Shown: piece by piece, positions 1 through 7,594 of the stretch
How positions within the stretch are numbered: the first letter of the stretch is position 1
How the letters are laid out: the number at the start of each line of letters is the position of its first letter
Assembly (NCBI GenBank): GCA_937900565.1
Contig: CALCFG010000132.1
Location: 1 to 28,935, forward strand
DNA: 28,935 nucleotides
Source: an uncultured Erysipelotrichaceae bacterium
Lineage (GTDB): Bacteria > Bacillota_I > Bacilli_A > Erysipelotrichales > Erysipelotrichaceae
Direction of reading: 5' to 3'
Program-made: the position numbers and the translations under genes
Notes under the pieces: generated by a model
The model's input: the letters and a program-made list of their open reading frames with translations, nothing else
Database searches by the model: none
What the model was told of the DNA's origin: nothing

Positions 1-75
1 CCGACTTAGCTCAATTGGCAGAGCAACTGATTTGTAATCAGTAGGTTGTAGGTTCAAGTCCTATAGTCGGCACCA
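1..75 (+). tRNA. tRNA-Thr (anticodon TGT), lacks only the first base
   Basis: The cloverleaf is complete except for the first acceptor base, which lies just outside the window. The anticodon stem reads ACTGA/TCAGT around loop TTTGTAA, giving anticodon TGT. The 3' acceptor strand AGTCGGC pairs with CCGACT at the window start. Discriminator A and an encoded CCA follow. It is the first of five closely spaced tRNA genes that are probably co-transcribed. Confidence 0.96.
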
Positions 76-81
76 TATGTT

Positions 82-166
82 GGAGAGGTAGCGAAGTGGC
101 TAAACGCGGTTGACTGTAAATCAATTCTCTAAGAGTTCGGCAGTTCGAATCTGCCCCTCTCCACCA
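82..166 (+). tRNA. tRNA-Tyr (anticodon GTA)
   Basis: Acceptor stem GGAGAGG/CCTCTCC with encoded CCA. The anticodon loop contains GTA between TTGACT and AATCAA. The long variable arm (TTCTCTAAGAG region) is the class II feature expected of bacterial tRNA-Tyr. Confidence 0.96.
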
Positions 167-173
167 CTTAAAT

Positions 174-249
174 TGGGGCATAGCCAAGCGGTAAGGCAAC
201 AGACTTTGACTCTGTCATCTCCCTGGTTCGAATCCAGGTGCCCCAGCCA
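174..249 (+). tRNA. tRNA-Gln (anticodon TTG)
   Basis: Acceptor stem TGGGGCA/TGCCCCA with discriminator G and encoded CCA. The anticodon loop centres on TTG. The weak first U-A pair and G73 are typical of tRNA-Gln. Confidence 0.96.
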
Positions 250-260
250 TCATATTTTCT

Positions 261-336
261 GTCCCGGTAGCTCAGGCGGTAGAGCAACTGACTTTTAATC
301 AGTGGGTCTGCGGTTCGATTCCGCATCGGGACACCA
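261..336 (+). tRNA. tRNA-Lys (anticodon TTT)
   Basis: Acceptor stem GTCCCGG/TCGGGAC, including one G-T pair, then discriminator A and encoded CCA. The anticodon arm CTGA-CTTTTAA-TCAG gives TTT. Confidence 0.96.
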
Positions 337-339
337 CTC

Positions 340-413
340 GCGGGTGTAGTTCAATGGTAGAACTTCAGCCTTCCAAGCTGACTACGTCGGTTCGATTCCG
401 ATCACCCGCTCCA
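340..413 (+). tRNA. tRNA-Gly (anticodon TCC)
   Basis: Acceptor stem GCGGGTG/CACCCGC, discriminator T and encoded CCA. Anticodon stem TCAGC/GCTGA encloses loop CTTCCAA, giving TCC. It is the last gene of the tRNA cluster and is followed at once by a terminator hairpin. Confidence 0.96.
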
Positions 414-424
414 TTTATTAATCC

Positions 425-449
425 AAGTTCCATTGAGGAACTTTTTTTT
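425..449 (+). terminator. intrinsic terminator of the tRNA cluster
   Basis: Perfect 7-bp stem AAGTTCC/GGAACTT with a 5-nt loop runs into eight T residues. It ends the tRNA operon 12 nt after the tRNA-Gly CCA. Confidence 0.9.
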
Positions 450-476
450 GTTGTTAGGGTTTTGATTGCTTATAAT
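448..476 (+). promoter_or_regulatory. promoter of rmuC
   Basis: TTGTTG (448-453), a 17-nt spacer and a perfect TATAAT (471-476). The -35 overlaps the end of the preceding terminator's T tract. Initiation near 483 would leave a leader of about 80 nt before rmuC, in which I see no convincing structure. Confidence 0.65.
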
Positions 477-562
477 ATATGTTGATAAAAAAATAAGTGA
501 GAACTTTTAACTTTAGTAATGAATGAAGTGAGTTAATCAATAAGTTTTAATACGAGGTAGTT

Positions 563-1510
563 ATGAATGATGCTATGGTTTACATTTCACTGGGTGTAAT
601 GGTAATAATATGTGTAGGATTTGGCGTATTGATATTAAATGCAATTAAACCGATTCAACAGCAATTGAATCAATCCAATCAACAAGTGGTTGCGTTGCAA
701 CAGCAAGTTGTGAATCAGCAACAAACATTCCAGCAATCCATGAGCTTAATATCTGCCTTAAGTGAAACGATTAAAGCCAATGAAAAGAGCATGGGTTATC
801 TAAATCATAATATTAATCAATTTAATAAAGTGTTGAATGATAAAAAGGTAAGGGGTGTATTTGGGGAAGCTCAGTTAGAAAATATTTATGCATCCATATT
901 CGGGGTTAATTCCAATATGTATGCCATGCAATACCATTTACCAAATAATACGATTGTCGATAGCGTTATTCGAATGCCAGGCAGTGATGCTCTATTGTGT
1001 GTGGATGCAAAGTTTCCGTTAGAAAATTACAATAAGATGATGGAATATGATTTGAAAAGTGATGCATATTATCAAGCGTTAAAAACATTTAAACAAGATA
1101 TTAAGATTAAAATTAATAGTATTGCGGAAAAATACATTATTGATGGATTTACGTGTGATTATGCCTTAATGTTTATTCCCAGTGTCAGTGTTTATGATAC
1201 GATCGTGGAATATTGCATAGATTGTATGGAATATGCTTTTGCACATCATGTGATGTTAGTATCGCCCATTAATTTAATGATTAGTGTGGAAATGATGAGT
1301 AAATGGCAACGTTTAGCTGCCCAACATGATTATGCGGATGCTATTGTGGATCAATTAAAAGATTTAAATCAAGAATTTATTTTATTTAAAACACGCAGTG
1401 CGCAAATTGAAAAAGATTGCAATAAACTGGTGGCAGATTATCATGCATTAATGGTAACAAGTCAAAAGATATCGCGAAGATTTGATGCAATACTTAATCT
1501 TGAAGAATAA
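563..1510 (+). CDS. rmuC: RmuC-family DNA recombination protein
   Basis: RmuC proteins are predicted membrane-tethered nuclease-like proteins that limit inversions at short inverted repeats; their biochemistry is poorly defined. The 315-residue product has one N-terminal membrane segment (about 5-27), then a Gln/Asn-rich coiled coil (about 30-95), then the conserved domain. Hallmarks are VRGVFGEAQLENI (about 95-107) and DAKFPLENY, matching the family's RGxWGE and DxKFPLxxY blocks, plus a later FIPSVSVYD stretch. The protein is on the short side for the family, mainly because the coiled coil is short. The ATG is preceded by GAGG at suitable distance. The gene is monocistronic, with its own promoter and a strong downstream terminator. 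Confidence 0.92.
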   Translation: MNDAMVYISLGVMVIICVGFGVLILNAIKPIQQQLNQSNQQVVALQQQVVNQQQTFQQSMSLISALSETIKANEKSMGYLNHNINQFNKVLNDKKVRGVFGEAQLENIYASIFGVNSNMYAMQYHLPNNTIVDSVIRMPGSDALLCVDAKFPLENYNKMMEYDLKSDAYYQALKTFKQDIKIKINSIAEKYIIDGFTCDYALMFIPSVSVYDTIVEYCIDCMEYAFAHHVMLVSPINLMISVEMMSKWQRLAAQHDYADAIVDQLKDLNQEFILFKTRSAQIEKDCNKLVADYHALMVTSQKISRRFDAILNLEE

Positions 1511-1513
1511 TAC

Positions 1514-1552
1514 AAAACGTGTGCTTACTTTATGAAGTAAACACACGTTTTT
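1514..1552. terminator. bidirectional terminator between rmuC and the convergent kinase gene
   Basis: A long stem (AAAACGTGTG paired with CACACGTTTT, extended by TACTT/AAGTA) has an A-run on the left and a T-run on the right, so it can stop transcription from both sides. It lies between two convergent genes. Confidence 0.88.
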
Positions 1553-1557
1553 AAGCA

Positions 1558-2373
1558 TCATTTAAAATCGTTAACCAGTTGTTTTAATAGTTGGGGCACT
1601 GGCATACCTTGCATTAAATCGTATTGGGTATTGATAAGATTTATGATAGTGTCATAAATTAACTGCATTGCATATGCGACACTTTCATTTAAACTATGAC
1701 CGACTAAAAGCTTAGCAACAATTAAACTCGCAAATGCATCGCCAGTACCCGGTACGTAGGCGTTTATATAAGAGGTGTGGCAGGTGCTAATGGTACCTTG
1801 TTCATAGATAGCACATTGGATTTGTTTTTTGACTACGAGTCCACTAATCACAATATCAGTCTTGGCTAATTGATTTAATTCATTTATTGATAATTCAATC
1901 GAATCGAGAGAATATTTAGTGGATAAAGGATGATTCGTTAATGCCAAGCTTTCCGTTACATTTGGTAATAATAGATTAATGTAAGGGAATAGTTTTCTTA
2001 ATTGAAGGGCATAGTCTTGATTCATTCCTTGGTAGAATTTACCATTATCCGCACAGACAGGATCAAGCACAACATATGCGTGGGGATTGTTTTTAAGCAA
2101 AGGAATAATTAAATCAATTTGGTTAGCATTCGCCAGATAGCCAATAAGTATGCAATTAAACGTATCGTTATTTTCAATGAAATTATTAATGATTCGTTCA
2201 AAAGAATCATTAATATCTACCCGAAGGGCATTTTTATAAGCTGTATGGCGGGATAATGTTGTGGTGACTAATGGAATGACATCATAACCACACGCTGAAA
2301 GAATCGGGATATTTACATTGAGTGATGTATGACCAATACTGGCTAAATCATTAATGACGAGTATTTTTTTCAT
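1558..2373 (-). CDS. pyridoxal/pyridoxamine kinase-like PfkB-superfamily kinase
   Basis: Probable vitamin B6 salvage kinase that phosphorylates pyridoxal or pyridoxamine to make PLP or PMP. The 271-residue protein opens with KKILVINDLASIGHTSL, the N-terminal pattern of Bacillota pyridoxamine kinases. It carries VVLDPVCADNG (about 101-111), LLPNVTE (135-141) and the ribokinase/ThiD-type anion-hole and catalytic motif PGTGDAF (208-214, catalytic Asp212). Its ATG overlaps the stop of the upstream aminopeptidase gene (ATGA), so translation is probably coupled. The family also includes HMP-P kinases (ThiD) and these are hard to separate by eye; the N-terminus favours the PdxK/PdxY side. PLP is the cofactor of the alanine racemase encoded nearby, but no shared operon links them. 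Confidence 0.85.
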   Translation of the reverse strand: MKKILVINDLASIGHTSLNVNIPILSACGYDVIPLVTTTLSRHTAYKNALRVDINDSFERIINNFIENNDTFNCILIGYLANANQIDLIIPLLKNNPHAYVVLDPVCADNGKFYQGMNQDYALQLRKLFPYINLLLPNVTESLALTNHPLSTKYSLDSIELSINELNQLAKTDIVISGLVVKKQIQCAIYEQGTISTCHTSYINAYVPGTGDAFASLIVAKLLVGHSLNESVAYAMQLIYDTIINLINTQYDLMQGMPVPQLLKQLVNDFK

Positions 2374-3398
2374 CGGTTTAAATAGCCTAATGCTAAATCT
2401 AATGTAGCTTGCACGGCTTTAAGGTGACTACGTTCCATGCCGTGGCTTGCTGCAACACCCGGACCAATTAATCCGCCTTTAACATTATTACCGGCTTTTA
2501 AGCTAGCGCCAGTATCTGAACCATAGTATGGATAAATATCCACTGCATAATCAATGTTCAATGTTTTACATACGTTAATAAAGTCCGTTAACATTTGATA
2601 ATCATAAGGACCACCACTATCTTTTGCACATAACGAAACTTGGGTTTCTTTACAAGCTAAATCGGAACCAATGCATCCCATATCAATGGAAATAAATTCT
2701 TCCACATCTTCAGGTGTCCAACTTGCGCCGTGCCCTACTTCTTCGTAGGTTGAAATACATACGTAAAAGCTTCTTTTTGGTACGATATTATCTTTTTTGA
2801 TGGTGTAAAGAAGTCCCATTAAAATCGCGACAGACAATTTATCATCCAAGAAACGTGATTTTATATAGCCAGCTTCAGTTATGACTGTCTTAGGATCATA
2901 GGCAATAAAATCACCGTTGCAAATGCCAAGTTTTTCAACATCTTGTTTGGTATATACTTCTTCATCAAGGCGAACAATTAAGTTTTCTTCATTAAATTCA
3001 ATATTACTCGCATCTTTAAATACGTGTACACTTGGACTAACGGTTAAAATGGTTCCGGTATAGACTTTATGATCACGGGTATAAACTTTACAATATTCAC
3101 CGTGTAAACTTGATAATAACGGGCCTCCAATACGCGTAATGGCTAATGTACCATCACTTTTGATGGAACGTACCATTAGACCTAAGGTATCACAATGGGC
3201 ACTATAAGCAATAACAGGGTGTTCACATTCCCCTTTCACACGTACATATAAATTACCTTTATGATTTGTAAATGTACGATAGCCTAAGGCTTCACATTCT
3301 TCTTTTAAAAATTTAATAGCATCGTGCGTATAACCTGTTGGGGAATCAATGTCCATTAAGGTTGGAATTAATTGTTTGATGTATTCAATCGGTTTCAT
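2370..3398 (-). CDS. M42-family metallopeptidase (glutamyl aminopeptidase type)
   Basis: Cytosolic two-metal aminopeptidase of the M42 family, whose members form large tetrahedral oligomers that trim peptides. From the chosen start the protein has 342 residues. The metal-binding and catalytic set is present in order: His68 and Asp70 in AHCDTLG, Asp185 in SRFLDDKLS, Glu219-Glu220 in STYEEVG, Asp239 in ISIDMG and His319 in ASHGMERSH. The ATG at 3398 is used because GAAGGA lies 5-10 nt upstream and the family similarity starts there; an in-frame extension to 3506 adds only sequence unlike the family and would run into the divergent gene's promoter region. Its stop codon overlaps the start of the kinase gene. 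Confidence 0.93.
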   Translation of the reverse strand: MKPIEYIKQLIPTLMDIDSPTGYTHDAIKFLKEECEALGYRTFTNHKGNLYVRVKGECEHPVIAYSAHCDTLGLMVRSIKSDGTLAITRIGGPLLSSLHGEYCKVYTRDHKVYTGTILTVSPSVHVFKDASNIEFNEENLIVRLDEEVYTKQDVEKLGICNGDFIAYDPKTVITEAGYIKSRFLDDKLSVAILMGLLYTIKKDNIVPKRSFYVCISTYEEVGHGASWTPEDVEEFISIDMGCIGSDLACKETQVSLCAKDSGGPYDYQMLTDFINVCKTLNIDYAVDIYPYYGSDTGASLKAGNNVKGGLIGPGVAASHGMERSHLKAVQATLDLALGYLNR

Positions 3399-3425
3399 AA
3401 TTTCCTTCTTTCTTTTATTGAGTTT

Positions 3426-3431
3426 ATTATA
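3426..3431 (-). promoter_or_regulatory. candidate -10 element for the aminopeptidase-kinase pair
   Basis: The minus strand has a perfect TATAAT here, about 27 nt upstream of the aminopeptidase ATG. I could not find a good -35 at 16-18 nt, so this is a tentative call. Confidence 0.4.
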
Positions 3432-3519
3432 AGCTAAAATGTTCAAACGTGTGAAATTAAGGGATACGATAAAAAAGCGGCATGGATGGTGTATTATATT
3501 TATCAAAAGGAAAAAGAGT

Positions 3520-3948
3520 ATGTTAAAAATTTACAATTCAAACTTTCAAAATAATGATCAACGTTTTCGTAAAGCGTTAGTAATAGGATTAGTTGGCGCG
3601 CCAATTATTGGAGCGTTGGTTGCATTGCTTGCCAATATGTTAGGAATGATGAATACATTTTTTGATTTATTATGTGCTTTTTGTATGTCATACGTCATAA
3701 AAGAAGGGGCTCGTTCACTTGAGAAAAGAACGGTTATATTGGGTGGTATTTGTTGTTTTTTAAGTATGTTTTTTTATGAATACTTTTATATATTCAACTT
3801 TAATTTAACATTTTTGTTAATTGCACCATTTGAAGTGATTAAAACATTTATAACTTTATGGTTGAATGTTTCAATCAATGGGTTGATTGGATTGGCAATG
3901 CGTTGCATTGCTATCTATTATGGAGCGTATAATAGCGTCATCTTGTAG
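3520..3948 (+). CDS. uncharacterised small membrane protein upstream of alr
   Basis: I do not recognise a family. The 142-residue product is strongly hydrophobic with about four membrane segments (roughly 19-42, 71-90, 95-115 and 119-138) and a shorter hydrophobic stretch at 45-60. A basic patch (RSLEKR, 65-70) separates the two halves. The start at 3520 is chosen because AAAAGG sits 9 nt upstream; a longer in-frame version from 3439 would add 27 mostly basic residues and run into the divergent promoter region. It ends 15 nt before alr on the same strand, so the two are probably co-transcribed. Nothing in the sequence gives its activity. Confidence 0.7.
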   Translation: MLKIYNSNFQNNDQRFRKALVIGLVGAPIIGALVALLANMLGMMNTFFDLLCAFCMSYVIKEGARSLEKRTVILGGICCFLSMFFYEYFYIFNFNLTFLLIAPFEVIKTFITLWLNVSINGLIGLAMRCIAIYYGAYNSVIL

Positions 3949-3963
3949 GGGAAAAATTAAGGG

Positions 3964-5058
3964 ATGGAAAGAAGAAATCGTTTAGTCATTAATTTAGATA
4001 ATGTGGATGCAAATATTAATTTATTTCAATCCTTTCAAAAAAACAAAACAATGATTGGGGTTGTTAAAGCGAATGGATATGGTTGTGGGGACTTACACAT
4101 TACGCAAGAATTAATTAACCTTGGAATTGACTTTATTGCGGTCAGCAGTTTAAGTGAAGCGATGCATATTCGTCGTCATTTTAAAGATGTGGAAATCTTA
4201 GTGTTAGGTGTTATCTTTAAAGAAGACTTGCAAGTTGCTAAAGATAACAATATTATCGTTACGGTACCAAGCTATGATTGGTGTGTGGAAGCGCATCGAC
4301 AATTACAGAATATTCGAGTTCATATTAAATTAGATACTGGAATGAATCGGTTAGGATGTAAAAGTGAATTGGAGCTTAAACATTGTTTAAGTATATTACT
4401 TGAAAAACAAGCACATATTGAAGGCGTCTTCACGCATTTTGCGACAAGTGATGCTCAGGATGATTCGGTTTCGAATCAACAGTTTAAACGATTTCGACAA
4501 ATGGTTGAAAGTGTGGATTATTCATTTCAATGGATTCATTGCGATAATACGGATGCTTCCATTAAATTCAAAGAAGATTTCACCAATGCTTTCCGTGTTG
4601 GTATTGGAATGTATGGTTTTTCCAGTAGTAAGCTTCGTTTGTTCCCATCGGTAAGTTTGATGACACGTATTGTGAGTTGTAAAAGTGTTACGCGGGGAGA
4701 AAAAGTTTCGTATGGGTTAACCCATACGTTTGCTAAAAATGGCTATGTATGTACTTTGCCAATAGGGTATGCGGATGGGATATTGCGAATTAATCAGAAC
4801 CGTAAAGTTTACATTGATGGAAGATATTACGATATTGTGGGCAGAATTTGCATGGATCAAATGATGATATTTTCCGATAAACCATTTTCACGTGGCGTTG
4901 ATGTGGAAATATTTGGACCGCATATTCCATTAACGTTAATGGCGCAAGAATTAAATACAATACCTTACGAAATATTATGTTGCATCAGTGATCGCGTTCC
5001 GCGTTATTATACGCGCAATAATCGTATAGTGGATGATGCTATTTTCCGTAAACAATAA
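3964..5058 (+). CDS. alr: alanine racemase
   Basis: PLP enzyme interconverting L- and D-alanine, the source of D-Ala for peptidoglycan. Length (364 residues) is normal for the family. The PLP lysine is Lys35 in VVKANGYG. The opposing catalytic tyrosine is Tyr250 in KVSYGLTHTF. Other family blocks are IKLDTGMNRLG (121-131), GVFTHFATSD (154-163), the substrate-region RVGIGMYG (211-218) and VGRICMDQMM (292-301). The start is supported by AGGGG at the preceding gene's stop plus AAGGG next to the ATG. Ddl and MurF, the next users of D-Ala, are encoded much further along the same strand. Confidence 0.96.
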   Translation: MERRNRLVINLDNVDANINLFQSFQKNKTMIGVVKANGYGCGDLHITQELINLGIDFIAVSSLSEAMHIRRHFKDVEILVLGVIFKEDLQVAKDNNIIVTVPSYDWCVEAHRQLQNIRVHIKLDTGMNRLGCKSELELKHCLSILLEKQAHIEGVFTHFATSDAQDDSVSNQQFKRFRQMVESVDYSFQWIHCDNTDASIKFKEDFTNAFRVGIGMYGFSSSKLRLFPSVSLMTRIVSCKSVTRGEKVSYGLTHTFAKNGYVCTLPIGYADGILRINQNRKVYIDGRYYDIVGRICMDQMMIFSDKPFSRGVDVEIFGPHIPLTLMAQELNTIPYEILCCISDRVPRYYTRNNRIVDDAIFRKQ

Positions 5059-5089
5059 AAAGCTTTTAGTAATTCTAAAAGCTTTTTTA
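5058..5089. terminator. bidirectional terminator between alr and the phosphodiesterase gene
   Basis: Stem AAAAGCTTTTAG/CTAAAAGCTTTT with a 5-nt loop, followed by T residues on the plus strand and, read the other way, preceded by an A-run. It lies between convergent genes. Confidence 0.85.
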
Positions 5090-5647
5090 CTAGGCATTAA
5101 ATGTTATTTGCATGTATTGCGTATCGTCATCAAGTCGATAAATTGTAAAACAATTGGCGGTTAATTCACCATATGTTCTTGGATGATTCTCTTTTGGAAA
5201 TGTTGTACTTCCTGGATTAAGGATATAAATCCCTTGATTATTTTGATAAGCACAGGGAATATGGACGTGGCCATACATAAAGATATCGTCTTTGTTTAAG
5301 AAAGATAAATCACTTTCGGGATTAATATGATGCCCATGGCTCATCAATAAGCGATGATTACCGACCAACATACTGTTGGTTGTATTATCAATAGGAAACT
5401 TTAAAACCATACTATCCACTTCACCATCACAATTACCTTTGACATTTATGAAAGGTAATTGAATGGCGTTTAATTGATTGATTAAATATTTCGGGTCGTA
5501 ATCATCGCTTACGCCATTGCGTGGGCCATGATATAAAATATCTCCGCAACATAATATTGCATCGTAGCGATTGTTTTCTAACAATAAATTAATTTTATTC
5601 ATGGCGTTTGATGAGCCATGGATATCGGATACAACTAAATAACGCAT
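5090..5647 (-). CDS. YfcE/MJ0936-type metallophosphoesterase
   Basis: Calcineurin-like phosphodiesterase of the YfcE group, small cytosolic enzymes active on phosphodiester bonds in vitro whose physiological substrate is usually unknown. All metal ligands are visible in the 185-residue product: Asp8 and His10 (SDIHGS), Asp36 (CCGDILYHGP), Asn72 (KGNCD), His104 (MSHGHH), and His127 and His129 (YGHVHIP). The NPGS motif follows at 144-147. The ATG has an AAGGAG site 6-7 nt upstream. It runs convergent to alr and divergent from the CoA operon. Confidence 0.92.
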   Translation of the reverse strand: MRYLVVSDIHGSSNAMNKINLLLENNRYDAILCCGDILYHGPRNGVSDDYDPKYLINQLNAIQLPFINVKGNCDGEVDSMVLKFPIDNTTNSMLVGNHRLLMSHGHHINPESDLSFLNKDDIFMYGHVHIPCAYQNNQGIYILNPGSTTFPKENHPRTYGELTANCFTIYRLDDDTQYMQITFNA

Positions 5648-5683
5648 ATAAATCTCCTTGTTAACTATGATTAGTTTAAACGA

Positions 5684-5692
5684 TGGTATAAT
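5684..5692 (+). promoter_or_regulatory. extended -10 promoter of the pantothenate/CoA operon
   Basis: TGGTATAAT is a perfect extended -10 (TGnTATAAT). No good -35 is found at 17 nt, as is common for extended -10 promoters. Initiation about 7 nt downstream would start the RNA at about 5699, directly before the leader hairpin. Confidence 0.7.
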
Positions 5693-5698
5693 GTTTGG

Positions 5699-5807
5699 GC
5701 AACTTAATAATCATTGACTTATCTTAAGCAGTGAATTAGCTATTAAGTTACAACTATTTTTAGGTTTTAAACAACTCGACTTTATATAGCGGGTATGGGG
5801 AGGATTT
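5699..5807 (+). promoter_or_regulatory. structured 5' leader of the pantothenate/CoA operon
   Basis: AACTTAATA (5701-5709) pairs perfectly with TATTAAGTT (5741-5749). Inside lie CATTG/CAGTG (5712-5716 with 5729-5733, one G-U) and CTTA/TAAG (5718-5721 with 5725-5728), giving a long interrupted hairpin at the predicted 5' end of the mRNA. About 58 nt, including ACTATTTTT right after the stem, separate it from the GGGGAGGA ribosome site. It may be a regulatory leader or attenuator, or an RNA-stabilising end. I do not recognise it as a named riboswitch. Confidence 0.45.
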
Positions 5808-6416
5808 ATGAAAAACCAAAAAACATTTCAAATTGCGTGTTATGCGCTCTTTTTAGCATTGTTAATGCTATTAACATTTACACCAGTGGGTTATATTCCA
5901 ATCGGTCCGATTAAGGCAACGATTATTCACTTGCCAGTAATTTTTATGGGATTGGTATTTGGGATAAAAGGTGGTGTATTGGCTGGTTTAATGTTTGGAT
6001 GTTCGTCTTTACTTGCCAATACATTAACGCCGGGTGTCTTATCTTTTTGTTTCTCACCATTTATCCAAGTAGGAGGTATTGGTGGCAATTGGCTAAGTTT
6101 AATTATTTGTTTTTTACCACGTATTATTTTGGGATTAAGTGCGGGCTTTATTGGAAAAGCAGTGCAACAAAAAATGAAATTAAGTTTAAGTGTAGTGGGT
6201 TGTGCGTTGGTACATAGTCTGTTAGTATTAGGACTAATTTATTTGTTGTTTAAAAATAGCTATGCCCAAGCATTATCCATGGACAATCAAGCAGTGGCAA
6301 TTGCATTGATGACAACATTTTCCACACAGTCTATAATTGAAGCCGTATTGGCAGGAATGTTTGCATACTTTATTTATCCATTTATGCAAACAATGCAAAA
6401 GAAGGTAAAACGATGA
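5808..6416 (+). CDS. panT: ECF transporter S component, probably for pantothenate
   Basis: Substrate-binding membrane subunit of an energy-coupling-factor transporter; it would work with a shared EcfA/A'/T module encoded elsewhere. The 202-residue protein has about six membrane segments. Its FTPVGYIPIGPIKATIIHLP stretch (24-43) and the glycine-rich GLVFGIKGGVLAGLMFG that follows are typical of this S-component group. The pantothenate assignment rests on context: it is the first gene of an operon with coaBC and coaX and overlaps coaBC by ATGA. A role in uptake of another CoA precursor such as pantetheine is possible. The ATG follows a strong GGGGAGG site. Confidence 0.85.
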   Translation: MKNQKTFQIACYALFLALLMLLTFTPVGYIPIGPIKATIIHLPVIFMGLVFGIKGGVLAGLMFGCSSLLANTLTPGVLSFCFSPFIQVGGIGGNWLSLIICFLPRIILGLSAGFIGKAVQQKMKLSLSVVGCALVHSLLVLGLIYLLFKNSYAQALSMDNQAVAIALMTTFSTQSIIEAVLAGMFAYFIYPFMQTMQKKVKR

Positions 6417-7594
6417 GCACAGTATTAGTCGGTATTAGTGGTGGTATTGCGGCTTATAAAGCAGCACAATTAGTTTCTGATTTAGTTAAAAAAGGGCATG
6501 ATGTGGAAGTGTTAATGACAAAAAATGCCTGTGAATTCATTACCCCATTAACATTACAGACATTAAGTAAACATAAAGTAACAGTGGATAGTTTTGATAC
6601 GAATTATGCTTATGATGTCCATCATATTTCATTAGCTAAAAAAGCAGATTGCTTTATAGTTGTTCCGGCAACGGCAAATGTGATTGCGAAAATAGTGCAC
6701 GGGATAGCGGACGATGCATTAACCACTACTTTTTTAGCTTGTCAGTGTCCAAAAATTATTTGTCCGGCCATGAATACAGGAATGTTGGAAAATCCTGTGA
6801 CGCAAGCTAATTTATCCGCATGTGTCAATTTAGGTTACACTATTGTCGAAAGTGGAGATGGCATTTTGGCATGTGGTGATGTTGGCAAAGGACGTTTAGC
6901 AGAGTTAAGCGATATTGAAGCTGTGATAGAAATTGCGCTATGCAAAGATAAACCGTTTATTGGAAAAAAGGTATTGGTCAATGCGGGATGTACGCAAGAA
7001 GCCATTGATCCGGTTCGTTTTATTAGTAATCATTCCACGGGTAAGATGGGGGTTGCTATTGCCAATGTGTTTAAACGATTAGGGGCGGATGTAATGTTAG
7101 TGCTGGGCCCAAGTCATTTAGTATCACCATTTGGTGTGAAAACTATACGTGTTAGCAGTGCACAAGAAATGGCAGATGCCTGTTTAAAAGAGTTTGAATC
7201 GTGCGATATTGCGGTATTTAGTGCTGCGGTGGCAGATTATACCCCAATTGTTAAAAGTTGCCATAAAGTTAAAAAAAGTGCCGGTAATTTAGTGATTGAA
7301 TGTGAACGCACGGTGGATATATTAGCTACATGCGGTAAACATAAAACACATCAAATTACAGTTGGCTTTGCAATGGAGACAGATAATTTGATTGATTATG
7401 CTAAAGATAAGTGTGTGTGTAAAAATGCAGACTTTATCGTTGCAAATACAATTAATGGTTCAGATTGTGGTTTTGGCGTGGATACCAATCGCGTGACGTT
7501 TGTGGGTAAAGATTGGGTAAGTGAACCATACTTTGGAACAAAGGAAGAAGTGGCAATGCAAATTGCTTATAAGGTGAAATCATTATGTTATTAA
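6413..7594 (+). CDS. coaBC: bifunctional phosphopantothenoylcysteine synthetase/decarboxylase
   Basis: Carries out steps two and three of CoA synthesis: CoaB joins 4'-phosphopantothenate to cysteine using CTP, and CoaC, an FMN enzyme, decarboxylates the product. CoaC occupies about 1-180: GISGGIAAYK (FMN loop, 7-16), His71 in the HHISLAKKAD block, PAMNTGM (118-124) and the Cys-bearing CGDVGKGRL lid (154-162). CoaB fills about 183-393, with NAGCTQEAIDPVRFISN and STGKMG (190-213), the VFSAAVADY block and the following KVKKS lysines. Length (393) is normal. Its start overlaps the end of the transporter gene and its end overlaps coaX by 10 nt, indicating coupled translation. Confidence 0.96.
   Translation: MSTVLVGISGGIAAYKAAQLVSDLVKKGHDVEVLMTKNACEFITPLTLQTLSKHKVTVDSFDTNYAYDVHHISLAKKADCFIVVPATANVIAKIVHGIADDALTTTFLACQCPKIICPAMNTGMLENPVTQANLSACVNLGYTIVESGDGILACGDVGKGRLAELSDIEAVIEIALCKDKPFIGKKVLVNAGCTQEAIDPVRFISNHSTGKMGVAIANVFKRLGADVMLVLGPSHLVSPFGVKTIRVSSAQEMADACLKEFESCDIAVFSAAVADYTPIVKSCHKVKKSAGNLVIECERTVDILATCGKHKTHQITVGFAMETDNLIDYAKDKCVCKNADFIVANTINGSDCGFGVDTNRVTFVGKDWVSEPYFGTKEEVAMQIAYKVKSLCY

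Noticed and set aside
448..562. T-box or riboswitch in the rmuC leader
   Set aside because: No T-box core, specifier loop or stable competing hairpins could be found in the roughly 80-nt leader.
3399..3506. N-terminal extension of the aminopeptidase frame
   Set aside because: The extra 36 codons are unlike M42 proteins, lack a ribosome site and run into the divergent promoter region; the ATG at 3398 has an ideal site.
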